Below are positions 33,735 through 44,816 of a stretch of 64,000 nt of DNA, in pieces (position 1 is the stretch's first letter; every line of letters begins with the position of its first letter). The stretch covers positions 248,001 through 312,000 of the forward strand of contig JAPDRN010000009.1 in assembly GCA_030247855.1 (NCBI GenBank), written 5' to 3'. The stretch comes from Knufia peltigerae (taxonomy: Eukaryota > Ascomycota > Eurotiomycetes > Chaetothyriales > Trichomeriaceae). Position numbers and translations under genes: made by a program. Below the pieces are notes generated by a model. That model was given only the letters and a program-made list of their open reading frames with translations, was not told the origin of the DNA and did no database searches.

Positions 33735-35795
33735 TCAATACTTGAGACGAATGCCATTTCTCTTTTCCTCTTCCCGATGTTCAAACATGACTTGAACACC
33801 GACGAAGAGCGCTCCGCAAGCACCAAGCATGAACATCGCACCCTGCCAACTCCCAATGATGCCGTGGACGAGACCCATCAGCCCATCCAACCCGACGGCA
33901 AACCCTACGAGATTCGCCGCCATCATGAGGAGGATATTGGCGACGGCGCCTATTCCGCAAATGATCCGGTAGGCGGTCGGCCTGTCACTCCACTTGGATT
34001 TGGGAAACGCCATGCTCCCCAGAACTTCGGGCAGGACGAACAACGTGACGAGCCATCCCCACATCAGCAGCCGTAGATTGATATCGTGCCATAGCGCCAC
34101 GAACGTAAAGACGGCGAGCATATTGAGCAAGCCTCGGGCCACTCCAGACCCTCCACCAGGACCACCGCCGAGTGGGATGTAGACGTAGCGGACCGTCCAT
34201 CTGTTGAAACTTCGGTGCCACGATCGCCAGAACCCAAAGGCAGAGTAATTGTCGCTCATGCACCGGACCATGTTCTCCGGCGGGTCTATGCCGTCAATCA
34301 ATGCCCAGAGTCTGAAAAAGCGCCATGGGATCATCAGCTTCAACCAGATGATGTGCAGGTTGAAATACGCTAGCATGGCAAGCTGGAATGGCGTGTACGT
34401 AGACCAGTCAGGTTTGACTTGAGAGATTGCCACCACATACGCCGTGTGCAGGAGAAACTCCATGCAGAACAAGGTGAGCAGGAAGCGTATGCCGTAGAGT
34501 GTTGTGCGCCTGGTCGTGATCGACGGTGCTTGGTACAAGGATTGGGAGATATAGTCGTTGAAAGTCAGAATAGGTCCAGCGAGGTATAGTGGTGGATATA
34601 GGATGTAAGCGATGTAGATGCGGAATGACGCGAATGTCCACGCCGGAGCGGGCATGGCGACACGGTCTCGCTCAGACAACGCTGCGGGGTCAAGTTGTTT
34701 CTTCTTGACATTGTCAGTGCTCAGGATCTCCTCGGTGTGTTGTTGACGGAGCACGGGAGAGATATGGCTTACCTCGATGGGACTCCCAGCCCGAGACCTG
34801 TCCAAGGACCAGTAATAGTCAAAGTTGAACGAGATCATTCTCAGGATCGTGATTTTGAAAAGAACCTCCCATCGCGGGTTGAGTCCACCATATGAGTCGA
34901 GTGTCTTTCCCCATTCGACGGCAGAAGGGACAAAATGGGCTAGAGCATTGCCTACGCTAGTGTAACGATAGCCTTGCGTGAGCTCGTTTGCGAAGAGGAT
35001 CGTAATGTTGAACACCCAAGTCGTTACTGGAACAGCGTTCCGAGGAAGAGCCGTTGCGATTTTGTAGTTGACGAGGAGGATCAGGAGGATCTTGAGCATA
35101 GACGTCCCGTTGAGAGCAGATATATAGATCAAGGCCGCCCAGAAATCGAACGAAGTGCGTCGTCGGAGCCGCTGTTCAGCAATGTGAGTGCTAGTGATTT
35201 GCTTTGCGTCGTTACTGCCGGTCAGGGTCGACGGAGTTGAAATCCACTCATATATCCGCCGTAGCATCGGATGGACAACAACAAGAACGGCAAGGTATGG
35301 TATGTTGTCCCGGAAGCTGGCATATTGGCCATCTGAATTGTCCTATATTCTACATAAGCCTTGCTGGAATGGATTGAGATGGTTGAAAGCATCTACGTAC
35401 CACTTTCCTACCAAACAGCCAACCCTGTGAGAGCAAATGTTCGTATTTTGAGTAGTTGGGGGACTCAGCTATACCACCGCCGTCAGATTCTCCTTCGAGA
35501 TGTGTGCCGACATGAAGCCTGTGGATTGTGTCTTACGCTGGGAAACCTCCACTACAGCCCAGTACATCTGCGGCACGCAGAACAGAAACACTAGGGCATA
35601 AAAGTAGAACTCTGGTGTCCGCCATTTTGAGGGAGAGATGTCTGTAGGTGTGCTGGGTTTTCCATCTTTTTCAACTGTCGCCTTGTTCGAGGCATTCCCA
35701 TTCACATGTTTCAAGGGGGTCGAGGAGGAAGTGGTGAAGCGGGTGTCAAGTATGTCGAGAGAGTAAAGCTCCTTGAAAAATGAGGCGATGGTCAT
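33735..35795 (-). CDS. GUP1: Gup1-like MBOAT O-acyltransferase
   Basis: ER membrane acyltransferase of the MBOAT family; yeast Gup1 remodels GPI-anchor lipids. The 644-residue model has a cytosolic N-terminus (MTIASFFKELYSLD), SPKWRTPEF-like entry to the first helix, GWLFGRKVDNSDGQYASFRDN, about ten hydrophobic segments, and the MBOAT motifs GFWRSWHRSFNRW and TFVALWHDI (likely catalytic His). Exons: 35537-35795, 35401-35468 and 33735-35342; introns 68 and 58 nt, total 1935 nt. The middle exon is 68 nt and supplies the conserved GWLFGRK stretch. The start is the first ATG in frame. Confidence 0.94.
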
Positions 35796-36988
35796 TTTGT
35801 GCAAGACATCCTACCACCATACAATCTACGGTAGTAGCTCGAACGCAGTTGGAACAGATTATGTGTAATGTCTAGAAATGTTCTTTGGGCTTCGCGCAGT
35901 CGCGTGTTTGAGATGCTAAAGCAGCAACCTCGGTAAGTAGCCCTGCTGCTTTTAATAGAATCTATCGAACTATTCTGCACAACTCCTGTTCTTGTCAGTG
36001 TCCGTTGGCAACTAGAGCATGGACACTTAGAAAACGAGCATTGTACCGAAGAACTTGACTTACGGGCGCCGTCGTTCGGGTGTGTGGTAAGGTGCAATGG
36101 GTCAGAAGGAGACTCGAGAAGAGACAGTTCGACTTTGGCGGTTTCGTGGGATACACCTGGACTCGGGGTTCCCTTTGAAAGCTAGCGTGGATGATGAAGG
36201 CGACGAATTTCATGATGAGGTTCGTTTTGATAACGAAATGGACATCGGGGTAAGAATTCATCAGCCGGAGAAGTCCCCGTGTGTTCTCATTGATCGTCCA
36301 ACAAGCCCGCACGAGCAGCATACGTCTGCTTTTCCCGTCGAAGAGTTGCAAAATAGTACTTTCAACCAATCGCCAGTGGGAAGATCAAGTGACGTTCGTG
36401 ATTCGAGTCGTATAAAAGTATTACTCTGGGCCTTGTGTAGACCAACGAGGCAGTGCTCGCTCGTCAATTGTGCCAACATGCAAAACAACAAAACAAGAGA
36501 CTTTTTTCATTTCTTTCATTAGAGGTACTGTCATAAGGAATTGCGGTGTCCTAGACAACGTACCTGCAGGTTCTGTACTGGAGAAATCACTTGCCCGCCC
36601 CTTTCCACTTGTGCACACCTCGTACATATTGTATGGCTGGGCGATTCTCGTGGAACGTTGTAGCCTGCTAGCGACCACCTCCGGTCTGAGCACCTGATAG
36701 CTCGGCTGGTGATCATGATCTTTCGTCTCTAACTTTTTAGATCTCAAAGCGCTCGCACGACCTGTGCACCCGGATTTTGGTTTTCATCCTGACAACGCCG
36801 AGGTCGGGGCCTGTGACAATCCAAAGAAAACCTGCCTGCCGCATGGATGCAATTTCTTGACACCGCCAATGACCCTTGACTAGTATAGACACAACAACGG
36901 CTGCCTGCGTGCCATCTTGCCCATATGAGCCATGAATCGCGTGCCTCGTTACAAACGTTCTTCAAACCATCATGTCCACCTGTTGAGC
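35796..36988. other. intergenic, no convincing gene
   Basis: Upstream of GUP1 and 3' of SmD1. A 426-nt open frame (36097-36522, +) overlaps an equally long antisense frame. Neither has domain, splice or codon-bias support. No repeats or RNA genes seen. Confidence 0.45.
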
Positions 36989-37472
36989 CTAGAAACCCCT
37001 TCCTCGTCCTCGTCCGCGGCCTCCGCCACGACCTCTTCCTCTCGGGCCGCCTCTGCCACCTCTGCCGCCGCGGCTTTCTCCTTCTTTTCTCGCTTTATTC
37101 TTGGGCTTGGGTTGGTCGTCAATCAGGAGCGTGTCGAGTGGTAACGAGTCTGGGAGGATGAAGTATCGAATTGTCGAGCCACGGATGTTGATCGTGTCCA
37201 AGGAAATGGTCTCACCGGGTACTGAAGCGTTGGCGCGGTTTCTGGGAGTCATCTTGACAGCGCGAAGAGCGGTGTTCATTTGTGGAGAGACGGAGGTGAT
37301 GGTGCCGTGGACGATTGTCCCATTCTTCAGTTCAATCGTCACCGTCTCGTTGGCGCATTTCATAAGAAATCTACCAGCGCAAGGTTAGCATGCCTAATCC
37401 CTGTGTTCGGTGCCAGAAAATGCAGACAACGTGTCTTGCGGAAATAGAAAGGCCATACCTGACGAGCTTCAT
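36989..37472 (-). CDS. SMD1: small nuclear ribonucleoprotein Sm D1
   Basis: Core Sm-ring protein of spliceosomal snRNPs. The 131-residue model starts MKLVRFLMKCANETVTIELK, giving Sm motif 1 with GTIVHGTITSVSPQMNTAL, then Sm motif 2 IRGSTIRYFILPDSLPLD, and ends in an RGG/GRG-rich tail typical of SmD1 (a target of arginine methylation). Exons: 37459-37472 (14 nt) and 36989-37370, split by an 88-nt intron after the fifth codon. Total 396 nt. Confidence 0.95.
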
Positions 37473-37979
37473 GTTGATGTGGGTTGGCGGTCCAAACGCG
37501 CCAGGAACTGCTAATTGTCGTAAGGAGTCTGGCGCAAGAGAGTTGGTGCCACCGACGACTGTTTTGTCTACCTAGATAGGTATCTTGCAATCTTGGGATC
37601 GTTGTTGTTAGTGGTTTTATTGTCTGTGCCGCTCCGACAGGTCTTGCACAGCCTTGAACTGTCAAACTTTCAGCGCCAAGGCTCATACCTATTCTGGCAG
37701 AAAATGATGCCGCTCTAGACTCAAGGACCGCAAGGCTGTCAGCGAACTATAAGCTGTAGTCAGACCCGGACTTGACACTTTTGAACATAGATCGTCTATT
37801 GAAACCGCATGGATATAGATATTCCGGAGTTCTCCAGAGTTCCAATGCTCGTCCTTTCCTCTATTTAAGACCATGTTGCCCATCGAAAATCCCAAAATAG
37901 TCCCGCTCTTTTATATCCGTCCATATGCTTCGCTAAAACTCAAAGAAAACAGCGACCAACTTTCAGCTCCGAAACATCT
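37473..37979. other. intergenic, no gene seen
   Basis: 5' side of SmD1 and 3' side of the cutinase-family gene. Nothing notable beyond ordinary spacer. Confidence 0.5.
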
Positions 37980-39247
37980 TCAGAACATGGAACTTAAGCC
38001 AGCCGTAACAAATGCAACGAGCATTAGCACACTCAACCCACCTCCGGGGTTACCTCTGAAGCTGAAAGCCCCATCTTCATCTCCTCCGCTACCACTTCCA
38101 CTTCCACTTCCACTTTCAGAGCTATTGCTCGAATTTACCAGGACAACACTCTCGTTGTGGCCATCAAGAGCCAAGTCGAGTCTTTCGTCCGTATAGCCCA
38201 GTACAGTAGCCACTACCCATTGCGACGCGACGTGGGCGTATTCGTCATAGTAGCTCCAATGGGCGGTAATGTTGACAGGCTCACTGCCAACTGCACAGAC
38301 GGGGTCGCCATGATTGCACCAATTGGCCATGATGTCGTCGAATTTGTTGAGATCGTCTAGTTGTTGGCCCTTGCGTCCTAACTCGCCCGTGTAATTCGAG
38401 CCACGGCCAATATTATACGGCTGATTTGCGGTGTTACGAGGATTGCCCATGGTCACCACGGCGGCAACTGTGGAAATGTTAGTCATGGCTTTGTTGAGAG
38501 TTGGATGACATGTTCAGGAGACTAACCATTTGAGCCGGGTTTGGTGTCCCTAGGCAGCGGCGGATTATCGGGCTGCTGGCACCCAAACAGCGTGCCACCG
38601 CCACCCCCCAAGATATCACTAGCGACATTTGCACCCTGGGAATAGCCCATCAAAACCAAGCGCGAATCTGGACACTTTTGCACATATCCGGTCATCTGAT
38701 CTACAGCGGCAATAGTGCCGACGTGTGCCGACGAACAGTAATAGCCAGAGTATGAGATGTTGGCCGGGTAAGCGACATCTTCGTAGTCGCAAGACAAGCC
38801 TGTCGGTTCAAAGTACGAACACATGATGCCCAACATGGCTCCTCCACGCCCGGGGTAAGGCTCATTCGAACCCCGGAAACTGAATATTCGGATGTCGCTG
38901 CAGTCGTCTGGAATATGTGGAATCAGATTGTACCCATCATCCTCTGCATCTGCGATTTCATACTCGCTTCCTTCTTCTGGCACTGGTTCGCCACCGGTAT
39001 ACTCGGGGTTCGGGTCTGTGCCTTGCACGAGAGCAGCATTAGGGTTGCCGTCGGAACCTGAACTTGAGTCTGAACCTGGATCAGGTTGAGCGCCCGGGTC
39101 AAGTTCAGAGCCCGGGTCGACCTGGATGCCCGGGGCCACATCAGTGCCTGGATTAACATCTGGGTTGGAGGTATCATCCTGTGAAAGGACCAAGTTCGCC
39201 CTGAGGATGAGGGTGGTACCGAGGACGGCGAGCCATGACAACTTCAT
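37980..39247 (-). CDS. cutinase-family esterase with PG-repeat and likely GPI anchor
   Basis: Predicted secreted serine esterase of the cutinase/acetylxylan esterase family. The 402-residue model starts with a signal peptide (MKLSWLAVLGTTLILRANLV), then about 45 residues of D/P/G-rich imperfect repeats (VDPGSELDPGAQPDPG), an acidic linker, and the catalytic domain: IRIFSFRGSNEPYPG, the nucleophile elbow LMGYSQGANV, NHGDPVC (likely Asp) and YDEYAHVASQW (likely His). A Ser/Gly spacer and a C-terminal hydrophobic stretch (GGLSVLMLVAFVTAGLSSMF) suggest GPI anchoring. Exons: 38527-39247 and 37980-38467; intron 59 nt, total 1209 nt. The substrate is not known. Confidence 0.88.
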
Positions 39248-41007
39248 GCTGTAGCGAGCAAAACTCTATTCGTCTTCTTGTCCTATTTCCACTTGCTTCC
39301 CCATTCGCAACTGCTTTCCACGTGTACAGGCACGACACTGGACTGAACAAACGATCTGGAGCACTGTCTCCGGCTATCGTCGTTACAACTCGTAAAGGTT
39401 CTGACCGAGTCCCTGATGAAGGTCTATAATTTCGTGCTCGGACCTTGTAGGTATGTTGTCGACACAATTCGAGGTGATATTAACAGAGTCAAGTCGAAGA
39501 ATCCCCGACTACTTCCTATACATCGACCACAGACGACCGACTTAGAAATATAAGATCAAACGTGCTGATTAAAATTCCTTGATGGAGAAAAAGAGGGACA
39601 GAAACGATGAAAGATGAACAAGAAAATCCACGGCCGGTCTAACAAGAAAATAACACAATGGGTGAAAATGGTCAGTGTCGAACGAATGTGAAGGGAGAGT
39701 AAGATGATGGATTTTCTTTTTGGTGGTATTGTTGTTATCCAAGTCCCCTCTCTCGCATATTTGAGACCATGAGCGGCTTCCATCAAGGCCATCACAATCT
39801 AGGCCACGCGTCTGGCGGATGATGATAGCGTCATTGGGCTTGGGCTTGGGAGATCTCAACGCCCCGACACACACTAGGGAGAATGCCTGGGCGTGGAAAA
39901 TGACAAGGCCATGCATTTACTACTCCGGAGATAGAGAAACAATGTGACAGTTGTATGGCAATTAGGCACGCGCCGGATGCTTGAGACCAGGATGAATTAA
40001 ACTAGTTGCATGGAAAATGGCTAATGGTGATGAACTCTTCTGGTATAGTACAAATACTCGTACTCGTTACAGTACATTGCTGCCAATGTGCCAAGGTGCC
40101 AAGCGACGAAGGCGTTCTTGGCTGGCTCCATCTTCCATCCACCATTCCATTCAAAGGACGATGAGATTTTGTGATACTCCGTATTTTTGCTAGGATTAAA
40201 TGAACCAAGAAGCAGCCGTGCCGCCTCTAAGGCAGATATTGTACTACGAAGTGCGAGCTACCATTAAGGCTACTCCGTCGGATATTTGTACCTGCATTAT
40301 TGCAAGTAACAAAGCCTTCGCAACCCCCCTGGACGATCGATCAAGGGGGTGCGAGACAATAATCATCTCAAAAGTCCCTGAACTTGCGGCTCTTTCTTTT
40401 AGCCTTGTGCGTCTGGAGATCGGCCTTTTGGTGCCCCGACTACAAAGTTGCTTCGGCTTGTCGGCTAAGGTAAATTGGCAAGACAAAGTACAGGGTAAGG
40501 TACTTCGTATTAATCTACGGTACTACTCGTACTTGTGAAGAAAAGGAAGGTAAGCTGGGACATTTATCCAGGTCCCGTCTCGATCTGACAAGTTAGTCGG
40601 CTCGAACTACAATACCTCGTGCTGGTACGGATGGGATACCCGTCAACGAAAATCCACCATCCCAGGATGCACGGCTTTCTACCCCGTAGAAGTACTCCGT
40701 ACAGTACAGTACAGGATAATACCGAGTGGCACACACATTTGTGACATTTTGCCTAGATCCATCTCAGCCTCACCACTTACTGGTCTGAGCACCCTCGAAA
40801 ATGATTCGACGTCGCTTCCAAGTTAGATTGGACGAATCTACTCGTTCGTCCACCCGTACTTTTGAGACAAAAAGAGAGAGAGAGAGAGAGAGGGACACAC
40901 TAATCACATCATCCAAAGTCACATTCTACATTATTGTCTCGAGTGCATAGGTACACAGTACGGCACACTCGCATGCGTATGCATGCGAGAAGAAATAAAA
41001 AAAAAAT
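39248..41007. other. long intergenic region, no gene seen
   Basis: About 1.8 kb without a supportable gene. It carries two TACTCCGTA words (40175-40183 and 40693-40701), a GTACAGTACAGTACAG run near 40699 and a GA repeat at about 40873-40892. Several short open frames lack coding character. Confidence 0.5.
40873..40892. repeat. GA dinucleotide repeat
   Basis: About ten GA units in the spacer upstream of no obvious start; the SDR gene to the right ends, not starts, nearby. Confidence 0.85.
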
Positions 41008-41859
41008 TCAAGTCCTACCCGTACTCGACACCATGCCCCCATCCACCACCAACTTCTGGCCCGTCACGTACCTGGCGGCGACGCTGCTCGCCAAAAACAC
41101 CACGGCGTTCGCGACGTCGGCGCTCGTCCCCATCTTCCCCGTGGGCACCTGGGCGTGCCTCGTGGCCACGAACCCGTCGTAGTCGCCCCCGGCGTACTTT
41201 TTGGCGATGGTGTGGACGAGCGGCGTGAACATCAACCCGGGGCAGACGGCGTTCAGCCTCACGCCCTTGTCCGCGTACACCACGGCCGTGTGCTTGGTGA
41301 ACTGGGTCACCGCGGCCTTGGTGCTCGAGTAGGCCACCTGAGGCTTCCCGATGTACCTCATGCCCGCGATGCTGCTGATGTTGACCACGGACCCCGACCT
41401 CTGGGCCTCCATGACCGGCAGCACGGCGTGGCAGGTCAGGTACACGCTCTTCAGGTTGACCGCGACCTGGCCGTCCCACGTCTCTTCCGACATGTCGGCC
41501 GGCCCTCCCTTTTCGCTGCGTCCGACGTTGTTGACCAAGATGTCGATGCGGCCGTCGTGCCTGCGCAGGCACTCCCGAACCAGCTCGTCGACCGCCGAGG
41601 ACGACGTCACGTCCGTGGGCACCACGTCCACCACGGCGCCCGGGACTTCGGCCTCGATCCGGCTCTTTGTGCGTCGACCTGCCTCCAGGTTGATGTCGCA
41701 CCCGAAGATCTTCACCCCGTTCCTGGCCAGCGCGAGTGCAATCGCCGCCCCGTTGCCCCAGTTGTCCGTCAAGTCTGCCGGTCCGTCCTGACCTACGCCC
41801 GTGACCAGTGCTACTTTGCCGCGCAGGTCTGGGTAATTTGGAAGGTCTTGGGTTGACAT
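41008..41859 (-). CDS. short-chain dehydrogenase/reductase
   Basis: Predicted NAD(P)-dependent oxidoreductase of the classical SDR family, 283 residues, one exon, start ATG 41859. Motifs: KVALVTGVGQ with a lengthened loop to WGNGAAIALALARNG (nucleotide binding), FGCDIN (cofactor choice), NNVG, INISS-type VVNISSIAG, catalytic YSSTK and a C-terminal VVDGGM. The gap between TGVG and GNG is about ten residues longer than the usual TGxxxGxG, a variant seen in a group of fungal SDRs. Codon third positions are almost all G or C, which also produces long false frames on both strands. The substrate is unknown. Confidence 0.92.
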   Translation of the reverse strand: MSTQDLPNYPDLRGKVALVTGVGQDGPADLTDNWGNGAAIALALARNGVKIFGCDINLEAGRRTKSRIEAEVPGAVVDVVPTDVTSSSAVDELVRECLRRHDGRIDILVNNVGRSEKGGPADMSEETWDGQVAVNLKSVYLTCHAVLPVMEAQRSGSVVNISSIAGMRYIGKPQVAYSSTKAAVTQFTKHTAVVYADKGVRLNAVCPGLMFTPLVHTIAKKYAGGDYDGFVATRHAQVPTGKMGTSADVANAVVFLASSVAARYVTGQKLVVDGGMVSSTGRT

Positions 41860-42001
41860 GACTTGTGACAAAAACCGCAAAGTAACAATGTCTGGGCACT
41901 TAAAGGAACAGCGGAAAAGAATGGTATTAATTCATGTGTTTTTTTGGCACCCACGTACGATGGCCATCTAAAAAAGAGCCATCTACCCCAAGGCAAGTGA
42001 A

Positions 42002-43692
42002 TCATCCTGATCTAACTGCAAGCTCTGTAATAGACCTAAGCCACCGCAAAAGACCCTTTGCTCGTACAAGTTCGTCTACAGTATCTCCATGATCAGACCG
42101 AGTACTGAGGCTCTTTGTGGAGAAGTAGCTGGAGACATGGACCGTCGCCTCGGTAAAATACACCATGTGTGGAGATGAAAAGTGCCTTGACACCCCCTTT
42201 CTCCAACTCTTCGTTCTGACTCTGGCTAGCCTGACCATACATCCAACTGTTGTTTGTTCAAAGGACAAATACCTCTTATTCCCAGCTTTGTAAGAGAAGC
42301 TATGCCATGACTCGCTCCAGTTTGTGGTCTTGTCCCATTGAGGCCATACGTGCGCAAAGACGTCCTGCATCACTGGTGTCAAGCCAGGTAGTACCGCGCC
42401 GATCGTAGGTACATTGTTGAATCGCCCGTCTCAAAAAACAGGTCATCTCGCTCGTCGTCACGAATACCTCTCTGAACGTGACATTGTTCGCTGATAACTT
42501 CGTTCACCAAACTTAGCTCTCGCTCCAAGGAGCTCCGTCCGTCCAAGCTCATGCTTGTCGGCATTATGGTTAGATCTTCGAGTGGGTAAGAACGAGGTCC
42601 TTTGCTGGAGAAGATGCATCGGAATATGCTCCGTGCGAGAGCTTCGTCGACGGCGTCATTGATCAGTGCTTGCTTCAGATGCCCCTTCTGCAATCGATCA
42701 CCAGGCAAAGGTCTTTCCGACTCCCATCCGCCAGCTGGAAAATCGTCGGGCAACGTCGACCTCCGACTGAGGAGGTTCTTCCTGAATATCCACATAAACG
42801 AGGGTTTACTTCAGGAGCGCATATCTAGGTGCACCCCACGTCGAACGAGCTCTCGAGAGTCTTGTGCTGAAAGCTGCCAGGATTTGAGTATTAAGAAGTC
42901 GATCTCTGTATTCACGAAAGTCAATGGGGATCTGAAGCGTGTCGTAATCTCCTTCAGGTTGCCAATATCTTTTGGAGTGAAACCGAGACGGGCATATGCT
43001 TGTGAAGTCAAGTCTGTCAGGGCAAGGGAATGGACTTTCGTGTGCTTTTCAAATTTTGCCCAATTCATTTCAGGTGTCGTTGAGATGCGTCGAATGTCAG
43101 GATTTCCACGAGCCAAAGACACGATTACTTCACCTGGTAGCGTGTTGCCCCGTCTATACATCGTGCAGTCCACTTCGAGCGACATAGGGCTTGGAGATGC
43201 TAAGAGCTCGTCGACATATCAAAACACTTCTTCAGGAGCGTTGCCAAACAGATGAAAGTCGGTGAGGCATATCTCGCATCGCGGAAAGCTCTGTTTCATG
43301 ACTGAAAAGATCGATTTCGAGATTTGAGGGTAACAATCCCACGTGAGATGTTTCAGGGCAGGAAACAGGCATAGGAAGTTGGCAAGGGCCACCCAGGGAT
43401 CGGGATCGCTCTCCGTGTCAGTTCCATCAAGTTCCAAGAAACCCTCGATAGTGATCGAACGAATTGCATTGCGTTCATGCTCGCTCAATTCCGATAGACA
43501 GGTGATGTCCTCCTGTAGACTTTCTGGGTCAGAAACCTCAATGGTAAGTTGATGTGAGGCCAACTCGTCGAGATAGCGGCAGTACTTGCTTGCGTGGGCA
43601 AATGCAGCCTGGTCATCTCGTTCAAGGTACTCTATGATTTGATTCAGCGCGAAATTCGGCAACGTGAACAGACCGACGCTTGGATGAGTCAT
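42002..43692 (-). pseudogene. F-box-like gene broken by two stops and a frameshift
   Basis: The intact ancestor would encode an F-box-type protein: after ATG 43692 comes LPNFALNQIIEYLERDDQAA, an F-box-like helix pair, then a long domain of unknown function typical of fungal F-box proteins. The same frame continues from 43692 to about 42420 but is cut by TGA at 43219-43221 (VF*YVDELL) and TGA at 42811-42813 (MRS*SKPSF). Both could be CGA to TGA changes. Near 42420 the reading shifts by one base; the next frame carries VPTIGAVLPGLTPVMQDVF and ends at 42002. No consensus intron removes either stop. A decayed gene is the simplest reading; sequence error at three places is less likely. Confidence 0.7.
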
Positions 43693-44816
43693 TATAGAAG
43701 ATATGCTCAGTGTATTGAGACATCTAGTCACAATAAGGAAAGGAAGATATAGTGATCATTTACTAAGGCCCTTTGTTAGTCATGACAGATCAGCAGCTGT
43801 TGAATTGGACATATTAGTAGTACAAATTCAAAGGAGGCAAGGAGGTAGAACTGCGAATGCGAATGCGAATAGATCATTCCAACGCTGATTGATACATTGC
43901 ACATGGCTCCTAAATTCGTACTCTTGATAAAGGCTTCGGAATATTGTTTTTCCATTCCTCGGTTCACGTGACATGAAATGGAGAAGGCTGACCTAAATGT
44001 ACTTATAACCTCGGGTCAAGGCTGATCGTTATCCGGAGAACAAGGTAATCATTTTGGTGAATCACCCACTTTATCACAAGTAACTCCGGGGATATGTTCC
44101 CTTGGCCTCGTCTATCCCTTTTCACTAAAATGCAATAGTTCCATCACCGACTTGGCCGTTGCGTCTAGCTCTTTCCAGAGTGCCAATAAAAATCAAATTC
44201 AACTCCTGACCGACCTTTCCAGGATCCGTTTCCACAATGCTGGGTACATATGCCCGAGGATCAGTGCCCTCGTCTCCTCAAATGGTCTATCTCGATCAGG
44301 CTGACGACTGCGACGATCTTTCAGTCATTCCCCGCACTTATCAGGCGCGTTACCCCCTGAAGCTGTTTGGGTTCCCCATGGAGAGTGGCCGGCGTATGAT
44401 CTAGCCATGTCCTTGCTGTCTTACTCGTACGAGGTACGTGCAAAGGCTCCTCAAGATAGGACACGGCGTCGGCAAATGGGCTGTCGTCGGAACCGAGAAA
44501 GTGGTTCACCCAGGCAGACAGAGACGAGGCTCGCACTGAACAAAGATCGACCGTTCTCGCTTCCCAATCGCTTCCGTTTCAGGGATGTGATGCCGCTATC
44601 AATTCCATAACCTCGGGTTTCGAAATTGGAGATGTCATCATATCATTCAGGTACTGTAGGTCAACTTCAATGATATAATAACAAAGGGGGAAAGTCTGCA
44701 AAGTGACTTTTGTCTTCCTCCTCTCATCTAGCATTCTGCTTGTATCTCTCTCTCTCTCTCTCTCTGCCCTCTGCTGAGCCATCTAGTTTGGCGATCCCCC
44801 CAGTCTCCCCTTCAAG
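43693..44816. other. intergenic, promoter of the sugar porter
   Basis: Divergent spacer. It contains TCACGTGA at 43964-43971 on the F-box side and a pyrimidine-rich leader before the sugar porter, including a TC repeat at 44745-44765. No gene seen. Confidence 0.5.
44745..44765 (+). repeat. TC dinucleotide tract in sugar-porter 5' leader
   Basis: About ten TC units ending 51 bp before the start codon. Pyrimidine tracts just upstream of starts are common in strongly expressed fungal genes; an actual role is inference. Confidence 0.7.

Noticed and set aside
36097..36522. 141-codon plus frame and its antisense partner
   Set aside because: No domain, no codon bias and two competing frames of similar length; left as intergenic.
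41015..41899. Second long minus frame and several plus frames over the SDR
   Set aside because: Low-complexity shadows of the GC-rich SDR coding sequence, whose TG...YSSTK motifs decide the frame.
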